Shown: positions 57,782 through 64,000 of the stretch, one piece after another
Numbering within the stretch: the first letter of the stretch is position 1
Layout: each line of letters begins with the position of its first letter
Assembly (NCBI RefSeq): GCF_043555985.1
Contig: NZ_JBIGIC010000005.1
Location: forward strand, 372,001 to 436,000
DNA: 64,000 nt
Source: Pelomonas candidula
Lineage (GTDB): Bacteria > Pseudomonadota > Gammaproteobacteria > Burkholderiales > Burkholderiaceae_C
Direction of reading: 5' to 3'
Notes under the pieces: model-generated
What the model was told of the DNA's origin: nothing
Seen by the model: the letters and a program-made list of their open reading frames with translations, nothing else
Database searches by the model: none
Program-made: the position numbers and the translations under genes

Positions 57782-58257
57782 GGGGATCACCTTTATCGGG
57801 CGCCCCTCGGAACGGGGGGGGCGACCGTTGTCTCGTCGTTATATCGCCCTGCCCTCGGCTTGCGCTCACGGGGCGGGCGTCGCTTGCGTTCGGCGGGCTG
57901 GCTCAGGCCGCTCGCCTGCTCGCGGCCGGTGAGCGTAGGCGCCGGCCGCCGGAACCGCACCACCCCTGCTCATAACCGCTCAAAACCTGGGTGAAACAAC
58001 GTTCCAAACACAGATTACGTCAATCCCATGACAGGGTCAATCAAGAAACGCTCACGGCCTTGAGCGTTTCTTGAGTGAAGACCCTGAGACACGCGCTTTC
58101 GCTCATCCTTTTGATCTTCTGCTCAGCCCCCGCGCACCGGGCGGTGTTTCGCTTCACACTGCGGCCCGTTTCCACCATGGACAACCCGCCTACGACGGGT
58201 GCCGGACCCGCACATCGCGGTCACGGCGATGAATACGGACTGATTACAGGCAAGCTG
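57782..58257. promoter_or_regulatory. Repressor-rhaD divergent control region
   Basis: This 476-base gap has no plausible gene. The left part is GC-rich with hairpins (for example GCGGCCGG 57922-57929 with CCGGCCGC 57942-57949). The right part, about 57990-58100, is AT-richer and holds the 34-bp operator. CGCTCA occurs at 57863, 57977, 58049 and 58100, more often than chance would suggest. I cannot name a reliable -35/-10 pair in either direction. Confidence 0.6.
58041..58074. promoter_or_regulatory. 34-bp dyad operator upstream of rhaD
   Basis: TCAAGAAACGCTCA (58041-58054) and its exact complement (58061-58074) flank the 6-base spacer CGGCCT. Dyads of this size beside a DeoR-type gene are usually its binding site. 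The half-site AAACGCTCA recurs upstream of the PL4 gene. As RNA it would also form a strong hairpin 184 bases before the rhaD ATG. Confidence 0.7.
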
Positions 58258-60366
58258 ATGACTGCAAATTCCCAAACCTCCGCTCAAACCCCGATCGCCT
58301 CCAAATGGGACGACGCCGTGGCGGCCAAGTTGAGCGAACCCGAACTGCTGCTGTACCGCTCGAATCTGCTGGGCTCGGACCTGCGCGTGACGAATTTCGG
58401 CGGCGGCAATACCTCGGCCAAGGTCAAGATGCGCGACCATCTGACCGGCGAGGACGTCGAGGTGCTGTGGGTCAAGGGTTCGGGCGGCGACCTGGGCTCC
58501 ATCAAGCTGGATGGTTTCTCCACGCTCTACATGGACAAGCTGAATGCGCTGAAGAAGCGTTATCGCGGCCTGGAACATGAAGACGAGATGGTGGATTACC
58601 TGCCGCACTGCACGTTCAACCTGAACCCGCGTGCTGCGAGTATCGATACCCCCCTGCACGCCTATATCCCGAAGGCGCATGTCGACCACATGCACCCGGA
58701 CGCCATCATCGCCATCGCCGCCTGCGCCGACAGCAAGCGCCTGACTGCAACCATCTTCGGCGGCCAGCTGGGCTGGCTGCCCTGGCAGCGCCCCGGCTAC
58801 GACCTCGGCCTGAAGCTGGAAGCCCTGGCCACGTCGCAACCCGACCTGAAGGGCATCATCCTCGAAGGCCACGGCCTGTTCACCTGGGGTGACACGGCCA
58901 AGAGCTGCTACGAGATCACGCTGGAGATGATCCGCCTGGCCGAGCAGTGGCTGGGCGAGAACGTCAAGCAGCCGGTGTTCGGCGGCGTCAAGACGATCAC
59001 GCTGCCCGCCGAAGAGCGCGCGGCCCTCGCCGCCAAGCTGATGCCCGCGCTGCGCGGCCGCATCAGCGCCGGTGAGCGCAAGCTGGGCGACTTCAACGAC
59101 AGCGCCGCGGTGCTGGAGTTCGTGGCCAGCAACGATTTGCCTAAGCTGGCCGCGCTGGGCACGTCCTGCCCTGACCACTTCCTGCGCACCAAGATCCGCC
59201 CGCTGGTGCTGGACTTCGACCCCAGCAAGCCTGATGTCGACGCACTGCTGGCCGGCCTGGACAAGGCGCTGGAGGCCTACCGCGCCGACTACACGGCCTA
59301 CTACGAGCGCTGCAAGCGCGCCAACAGCCCGGCCATCCGCGACGCCAACCCCGTGATCTACCTGATCCCCGGCGTCGGCATGCTGTCCTTCGCCAAGGAC
59401 AAGGCCACCGCCCGCATCGCCGGCGAGTTCTACATCAACGCCATCAACGTGATGCGCGGCGCCAACGGCGTCGACAAGTACGTTGGCCTGCCCGAGCAGG
59501 AAGCCTTCGACATCGAGTACTGGCTGCTCGAAGAAGCCAAGCTGCAACGCATGCCCAAGCCCAAGAGCCTGGCCGGCCGCGTGGCTCTCGTCACCGGCGG
59601 CGCCGGTGGCATCGGCCAGGCCGTGGCCCGCCAGCTGCTGCAGGAAGGTGCCTGCGTCATGCTGACCGACATCGACGCGGGCGCGCTGGAAGAAGCCAAG
59701 GCCAACCTGCTGAAGGTCGGTGGCAAGGACGCCATCGCCACCGTGCAGGGCAACATCACCTCCGAGTCTGAAGTGGAAGCCGTGCTGTCGGCCACCGCGC
59801 TGCGTTTCGGCGGCCTGGACATCCTCGTCTCCAACGCCGGCATCGCCTCCGCCGCGCCGCTGGAAGACACGACGCTGGAAATCTGGCAGCGCAACCAGGA
59901 CATCCTGGTGACGGGCTACTTCCTGGTCGGCCGTGGTGCCTTCCGCCTGATGAAGCAGCAGAAGATCGGCGGCTCGATGGTCTTCGTGGCCAGCAAGAAC
60001 GGCCTGGTCGCCTCTGCCGGCGCGTCCGCCTACTGCACGGCCAAGGCCGCTGAAATCCACCTGGCGCGCTGCATCGCGCTGGAAGGCGCGGCCATCGGCG
60101 TGCGCGTCAACGTCGTCAACCCCGACGCCGTCATCCGCGGCTCGCGCATCTGGGACGGCAAGTGGAAGGAAGAGCGTGCCGCGTCGAACAAGATCGACAG
60201 CGACAACATCGAAGAGTTCTACCGCCAGCGCAGCATGCTCAAGCTCAGCGTGCTGCCCGAGGACATCGCCGAGGCGGTCTACTTCATGGCCAGCGACAAG
60301 TCTGGCAAGAGCACCGGCAACGTGCTGAACGTGGACGCGGGCAACGCCGCTGCGTTCACGCGCTGA
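58258..60366 (+). CDS. rhaD: Bifunctional rhamnulose-1-phosphate aldolase/short-chain dehydrogenase
   Basis: The N-terminal class II aldolase domain (about 1-420) splits L-rhamnulose 1-phosphate into dihydroxyacetone phosphate and L-lactaldehyde; zinc ligands are in HVDHMHPDAIIA and EGHGLFTWG. The C-terminal SDR domain (about 430-700) has the NAD site VTGGAGGIGQAVA, SNAG, and catalytic Ser/Tyr-Lys (YCTAKAA), and oxidises lactaldehyde to lactate. The 702-residue length from ATG 58258 fits the RhaD/YuxG family. Extension upstream to 58075 is open but lies in the control region. Confidence 0.93.
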   Translation: MTANSQTSAQTPIASKWDDAVAAKLSEPELLLYRSNLLGSDLRVTNFGGGNTSAKVKMRDHLTGEDVEVLWVKGSGGDLGSIKLDGFSTLYMDKLNALKKRYRGLEHEDEMVDYLPHCTFNLNPRAASIDTPLHAYIPKAHVDHMHPDAIIAIAACADSKRLTATIFGGQLGWLPWQRPGYDLGLKLEALATSQPDLKGIILEGHGLFTWGDTAKSCYEITLEMIRLAEQWLGENVKQPVFGGVKTITLPAEERAALAAKLMPALRGRISAGERKLGDFNDSAAVLEFVASNDLPKLAALGTSCPDHFLRTKIRPLVLDFDPSKPDVDALLAGLDKALEAYRADYTAYYERCKRANSPAIRDANPVIYLIPGVGMLSFAKDKATARIAGEFYINAINVMRGANGVDKYVGLPEQEAFDIEYWLLEEAKLQRMPKPKSLAGRVALVTGGAGGIGQAVARQLLQEGACVMLTDIDAGALEEAKANLLKVGGKDAIATVQGNITSESEVEAVLSATALRFGGLDILVSNAGIASAAPLEDTTLEIWQRNQDILVTGYFLVGRGAFRLMKQQKIGGSMVFVASKNGLVASAGASAYCTAKAAEIHLARCIALEGAAIGVRVNVVNPDAVIRGSRIWDGKWKEERAASNKIDSDNIEEFYRQRSMLKLSVLPEDIAEAVYFMASDKSGKSTGNVLNVDAGNAAAFTR

Positions 60367-60391
60367 GAATCAGCGCGAAGGAGACATCCAC

Positions 60392-61690
60392 ATGACCAAG
60401 AACATCATCGACGCGGCCCAGGTCGAGCAACACAACGCCAGCCAACGCGCCGCGCTGCAGGCCGACTACGACGCGCTGGGCGGCATGCTGTCCCGCCGCG
60501 GCGTGGACATCGAGGCCCTCACCGCCAAGGCCCAGACCTTCGGCGTGGCCGTGCCCAGCTGGGGCGCCGGTACCGGCGGCACGCGCTTCGCGCGCTTCCC
60601 CGGCAAGGGCGAACCGCGTGACGTGACCGAGAAGCTGGAAGACTGCGCCGTCATCAACCAGCTGACCCGCGCCACGCCGGCCGTGTCGCTGCACTTCCCC
60701 TGGGACAAGCCGAGCGACCCCAAGGCCCTGCGCCAGCAGGCCGACGAGCTGGGCCTGGGCTTCGACGCCGTCAACTCCAACACCTTCCAGGACCAGGCCG
60801 GCCAGGCCCACACCTACAAGTTCGGCAGCCTGACGTCCACGAACAAGGCCTCGCGCGAGCTGGCCGTCCAGCACAACATCGACTGCATCGAGCTGGGCAA
60901 GACGCTGGGTTCCAAGGGCCTGACGGTCTGGGTCGGCGACGGCGCCAACTTCCCCGGCCAGAGCAACCTGCGCGGCGCGCTGGAGCGCTACATCGACAGT
61001 GCCAAGGGCATCTACGCCGCGCTGCCCGACGACTGGCAGATGTACATCGAGCACAAGCTGTTCGAGCCGGCGTTCTACTGCAGCGTCATCGCCGACTGGG
61101 GCACCAGCTTCGCGGTCGCGCAGACGCTGGGCCCGAAGGCCAAGTGCCTGGTGGACCTGGGCCACCACGCGCCCAACACCAACATCGAGATGATCGTGGC
61201 GCGCCTGGCCCAGTTCGGCAAGCTCGGCGGCTTCCACTTCAACGACAGCAAGTACGGTGACGACGACCTGGACTCGGGCTCCATCGACCCGTTCCAGCTG
61301 TTCCTGATCTTCAACGAGCTGGCCGACTCGCAAGCCCGTGACGGCGCCGGCTTCAACCCGTCGTACATGCTGGACCAGTCGCACAACGTGACCGATCCCA
61401 TCGAAAGCCTGATGAGCAGCGCCGTCGAAGTGCAGCGCGCCTTCGTGCAGGCTTCGCTGGTGGACCGCACCGCGCTGGCCGGCTTCCAGGAAAGCAACGA
61501 CGTGTTGCAGGCCGCGCAGACGCTGAAGAAGGCCTTCCGCACCGACGTGAGCCCCATCCTCGCAATGGCCCGCCTGCGTTCGGGCGGCGCGATCGATCCG
61601 GTGGCCGCCTACCGCGCTGCGGGCTATCGCGAGCAGGTCGCGGTGAAGCGTCCCCCGAAGGCGGGCGCCAGCGGCTCAGGCATCGTCTGA
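60392..61690 (+). CDS. rhaI: L-rhamnose isomerase, RhaI type
   Basis: The 432-residue TIM-barrel enzyme converts L-rhamnose to L-rhamnulose. It is of the Pseudomonas stutzeri RhaI type rather than the enteric RhaA type. Typical stretches are SLHFPWDKPSD, DAVNSNTF, VWVGDGANFPGQ, YIEHKLFEPAFY (metal Glu), VDLGHHAPNTNIE (metal Asp and His) and GGFHFNDSKYGDDDL. AAGGAG lies 10 bases before the ATG. The stop overlaps the GH28-like start as TGATG. Confidence 0.94.
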   Translation: MTKNIIDAAQVEQHNASQRAALQADYDALGGMLSRRGVDIEALTAKAQTFGVAVPSWGAGTGGTRFARFPGKGEPRDVTEKLEDCAVINQLTRATPAVSLHFPWDKPSDPKALRQQADELGLGFDAVNSNTFQDQAGQAHTYKFGSLTSTNKASRELAVQHNIDCIELGKTLGSKGLTVWVGDGANFPGQSNLRGALERYIDSAKGIYAALPDDWQMYIEHKLFEPAFYCSVIADWGTSFAVAQTLGPKAKCLVDLGHHAPNTNIEMIVARLAQFGKLGGFHFNDSKYGDDDLDSGSIDPFQLFLIFNELADSQARDGAGFNPSYMLDQSHNVTDPIESLMSSAVEVQRAFVQASLVDRTALAGFQESNDVLQAAQTLKKAFRTDVSPILAMARLRSGGAIDPVAAYRAAGYREQVAVKRPPKAGASGSGIV

Positions 61691-63072
61691 TGACGCGGGC
61701 TTGCGTGGAAGCGCAGGCCTACGGTGCACGCGGCGACGGGTGCACCCTCAACACCCGCGCCCTGCAGGCCGCCATCGATGCGGCAGCCCTGCAGGGCGCG
61801 GAGTTGCGTCTGGCCCCCGGTGTCTACCTGACAGGCGCCCTCTTCCTGAAGACCGGCATGACGCTGCGGCTCGACCGTGGCGCCATGCTGCTCGGCTCGC
61901 GCGACCTGGCCGACTACCCGCTGCTGCCCACCCGCGTTGCGGGCATCGAGATGCGCTGGCCGGCCGCCCTCATCAACATCTACGGTGAGCAGGACGTCGG
62001 CCTCATCGGCGAAGGCTGCATCGACGGCGACGGCAAGGTCTTCTGGGACAGCTACTGGGCCCTGCGCGCCACCTACGAGCCGCGCGGCCTGCGCTGGGCG
62101 TCGGACTACGACTGCCAGCGCCCCCGGCTGGTCCAGGTGTACGAGTCGTCACGCGTCAACATCGGCGGCGGCCTGCTGCTGCGCCGCTCCGGCTTCTGGA
62201 CGCTGCACCTTTGCTACTCGGAGGACGTGTCCGTCGACGGCGTCGTCATCCGCAACAACGACGACGCGCACGGTCCCTCCACCGACGGCATCGACATCGA
62301 CTCCTGCCGCCGCGTGGCCATCCGCCACGCCGACATCGCCGTCAACGACGACGCGCTGTGCCTGAAGGCCGGCCGTGACGCCGACGGCCTGCGCGTCGCG
62401 CGGCCCTGCGAAGACATCACGATCAGCGACTGCATCGTCCGCGAGGGCGCCGCGGGCCTCACCTTCGGCAGCGAGACCTCCGGCGGCTTCCGCCGCATCA
62501 CCGCCGAGCGCATCGACGTGCATGCGCCGGTGCCGGTGGGGCTGCTGTTCAAGTCCGCCCCGACACGCGGCGGCTTCATCGATGGCGTGGTCATCAGCGA
62601 CCTCATCCTGCACGACGTGCCGGTCGCGATGCGCGCGACGATGAACTGGAACCCCGCCTACAGCCGCGCCGCCATCCCCGACGCCGAGCGCGCCCACGCG
62701 CCCTCGCACTGGCTGGCACTGGCCGCGACCGTGCCGCCCGAACAAGGCCGCACGCAGGTAGCCGGCGTGCACATCCAGCGCCTGCAAGCCCGTGGCGCCG
62801 ACGTCGCCTTCGAGGTGGACGCCGACACCGACGCGCCACTGCGCCACTTCCGTTTCACCGGCCTGGACCTGCAGGCCCGCTGCGGCGGCCATGTGCTGGA
62901 CGTGCTGGGCTGGCGCTTCGACGACGATTGCCGGCTGCAGCTCGGCAAGCCCATCGCCACCAACCACGAGACCGCGCTGGCCGGCCTGGACGCCGAGCAC
63001 TGGCGCGTGGACACCTCTCAGCGCCGCCGCGACGTGTCGACACTGAGCATGGCCGAACAAGACGTTCTCTAG
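61690..63072 (+). CDS. GH28-like cytoplasmic glycosidase
   Basis: The 460-residue beta-helix protein belongs to the polygalacturonase/rhamnogalacturonan hydrolase family. The catalytic Asp residues are kept: D199 in STDGIDID and D220-D221 in VNDDALCLK. The usual GHG motif reads G253-A-A-G256 before LTFGSETSGG, and RIK reads L286-F-K288, so the His and Arg of polygalacturonases are absent. This fits a substrate other than polygalacturonate, such as rhamnogalacturonan disaccharides. It has no signal peptide and is coupled to rhaI, so it should work in the cytoplasm with GH105. Confidence 0.85.
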   Translation: MTRACVEAQAYGARGDGCTLNTRALQAAIDAAALQGAELRLAPGVYLTGALFLKTGMTLRLDRGAMLLGSRDLADYPLLPTRVAGIEMRWPAALINIYGEQDVGLIGEGCIDGDGKVFWDSYWALRATYEPRGLRWASDYDCQRPRLVQVYESSRVNIGGGLLLRRSGFWTLHLCYSEDVSVDGVVIRNNDDAHGPSTDGIDIDSCRRVAIRHADIAVNDDALCLKAGRDADGLRVARPCEDITISDCIVREGAAGLTFGSETSGGFRRITAERIDVHAPVPVGLLFKSAPTRGGFIDGVVISDLILHDVPVAMRATMNWNPAYSRAAIPDAERAHAPSHWLALAATVPPEQGRTQVAGVHIQRLQARGADVAFEVDADTDAPLRHFRFTGLDLQARCGGHVLDVLGWRFDDDCRLQLGKPIATNHETALAGLDAEHWRVDTSQRRRDVSTLSMAEQDVL

Positions 63073-63088
63073 GAGACAGGAACAAGAC

Positions 63089-63412
63089 ATGAGCGACGAG
63101 ATTCGCGCCTTCAAGATGCAGCTCAAGCCCGGCGTGGTCGCCGAGTACAAGAAGCGCCACGACGAGCTGTGGCCGGACCTCGCCGACGCGCTGCGCGGCG
63201 CCGGCATCCATGACTACTCCATCTTCCTGGACGAGAGCACGCTGAGCCTGTTCGCCGTGCTCAAGCTCAAGCCCGGCCACCCCATCGACGATTTGCCGAC
63301 GCTGCCCGTCATGCGCCGCTGGTGGGACTACATGGCCCCGCTGATGGAAGTGGAACCCGACAACAAGCCGCGCCAATGGGACCTGCCGTCCGTCTTCCAC
63401 TTTGCGGGCTGA
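63089..63412 (+). CDS. rhaM: L-rhamnose mutarotase
   Basis: RhaM speeds the exchange of alpha and beta anomers of L-rhamnose. The 107-residue ferredoxin-like protein has the usual length. The catalytic His is H24 in KKRHDELWP; YSIFLDE and the Trp-rich VMRRWWDYMAPLM are family segments. AGGAGACAGGA precedes the ATG. It follows the GH28-like gene by 16 bases, and the next gene starts inside it. Confidence 0.92.
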   Translation: MSDEIRAFKMQLKPGVVAEYKKRHDELWPDLADALRGAGIHDYSIFLDESTLSLFAVLKLKPGHPIDDLPTLPVMRRWWDYMAPLMEVEPDNKPRQWDLPSVFHFAG

Positions 63413-64000
63413 TCCTCAGCATCCCGCTGCTCGCCGCGGCCTGGTGCGAGCCGCCCAGGAAGCTGGAGCAAGTCGCCGCTGACGACTTCCGCGCCGGCCT
63501 CGCCCGCTGGCGGCTGGAGGCCGAGGACGAGCGTGCCGTCGTCACCGCGGCGGGTGGCGTGCTGGACATCGCCACGCCCGCCGGCCTGTCGCTGTGGTGG
63601 CGCGAGCCGCTGTCGGGCGACTACGCCATCCGCTTCACCGCCGTGGCCCTGCCCGCGCCGGCCACGGCCGGTGCGCTGGCTGGCCGCATCTCCGACCTGA
63701 ACATGTTCTGGAACGCGCTCGAAGCCGACGGCAGCCAGCCCTATCCACGCACGGGCAAGTTCGCCGGCTACGACACGCTGCCCACCTACTACGCCGGCTT
63801 CGGCGCCAACGGCAACACGACGACGCGGCTGCGCCTGTACGACGGCAGCCAGCGCCGCCTGCTAACCGGATTCGCCGACGGAGCCATCGCCGAGCCCGGT
63901 GAACTGCCGATGACGCCGCAGACGCGGCTGCACGCCGGCAAACCGCTCAGCATCGAGATTGTTTCGCGTCAACCGACGGCTGCCGATCCCGTTCACCTGC
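63376..64000 (+). CDS. DUF1961 family secreted protein, 3' end outside window
   Basis: An open frame starts at ATG 63376, 37 bases before the rhaM stop, and runs off the window end with no stop (208 codons seen). It begins with a signal peptide (MGPAVRLPLCGLILSIPLLA, then AAWCE). The rest matches DUF1961: ADDFRAGLARWRLE, SLWWREPLSGDYAIRF, GRISDLNMFWNA and YYAGFGANGNTTTR. DUF1961 proteins have a lectin-like beta-sandwich fold and often sit in pectin or rhamnogalacturonan loci; the activity is not known. No other in-frame start gives a signal peptide. Confidence 0.82.
   Translation, partial: MGPAVRLPLCGLILSIPLLAAAWCEPPRKLEQVAADDFRAGLARWRLEAEDERAVVTAAGGVLDIATPAGLSLWWREPLSGDYAIRFTAVALPAPATAGALAGRISDLNMFWNALEADGSQPYPRTGKFAGYDTLPTYYAGFGANGNTTTRLRLYDGSQRRLLTGFADGAIAEPGELPMTPQTRLHAGKPLSIEIVSRQPTAADPVHL

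Noticed and set aside
58075..58257. An N-terminal extension of rhaD from 58075
   Set aside because: It begins next to the operator, has no ribosome binding site and is not typical of the family; ATG 58258 gives the normal length.

Overview
The window is high-GC DNA with tightly packed genes, many joined by ATGA, TGATG or TTGA overlaps. Several features point to a betaproteobacterium of the order Burkholderiales, most likely the Roseateles/Pelomonas/Mitsuaria (Sphaerotilaceae) group: the pilRS - PP_0621-like - ccsA-like - ffh order, the aroQ-accB-accC-prmA-DUF3426 run, a PAKKA-repeat histone-like protein, a PEP-CTERM protein and the protein families seen. The genus is an inference. I saw no tRNA, rRNA, CRISPR array, prophage or transposase gene.

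Bases 1-10.9 kb: the end of a DUF2314 protein, then a complete histidine utilisation locus. hutC and, downstream of it, hutD-hutI-hutG-hutF read left. hutU-hutH read right from the shared control region, where one HutC-type operator sits between two overlapping promoters. HutF plus HutG means the formylglutamate route to glutamate. A chemoreceptor and an alpha/beta hydrolase follow hutF on the same strand.

10.9-42.6 kb: mostly core genes. They include a secreted unknown, clsB with an endonuclease/phosphatase partner, nudB, a CsgG-like lipoprotein, a hotdog thioesterase, a large zinc metalloprotease, a YqiA-like esterase, an RNase II-type nuclease, a TonB-like protein, aroE, mtgA, a TlpA-like thioredoxin, aroQ, accBC, prmA, a DUF3426 protein, the histone-like protein, nrdAB with tandem NrdR boxes, pilSR, a CcsA-like protein, ffh, a DUF2726-like protein and ftsY.

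42.7-64 kb: an accessory locus for pectic rhamnogalacturonan I. The secreted enzymes are a GH43-GH35 fusion (side-chain arabinose/galactose removal), a CE12-type acetylesterase, a beta-lactamase-fold hydrolase and a PL4 rhamnogalacturonan lyase. A GPH-type symporter would import the oligosaccharides. Cytoplasmic GH105 and a GH28-like protein would trim them, and RhaM-RhaI-RhaB-RhaD would take L-rhamnose to dihydroxyacetone phosphate and lactate or lactaldehyde. A DeoR-type repressor is divergent from rhaD. A 34-bp dyad upstream of rhaD shares a 9-bp half-site with the PL4 upstream region, which suggests one regulon. A DUF1961 protein runs off the right end. No outer-membrane receptor for the locus is in the window.

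Non-coding structure of note: a ~538-bp imperfect inverted repeat inside the rhamnogalacturonan locus, a ~92-bp three-hairpin repeat present twice, competing hairpins after pilR, and an exact HutC-type operator match in the nrdA-nrdB gap.
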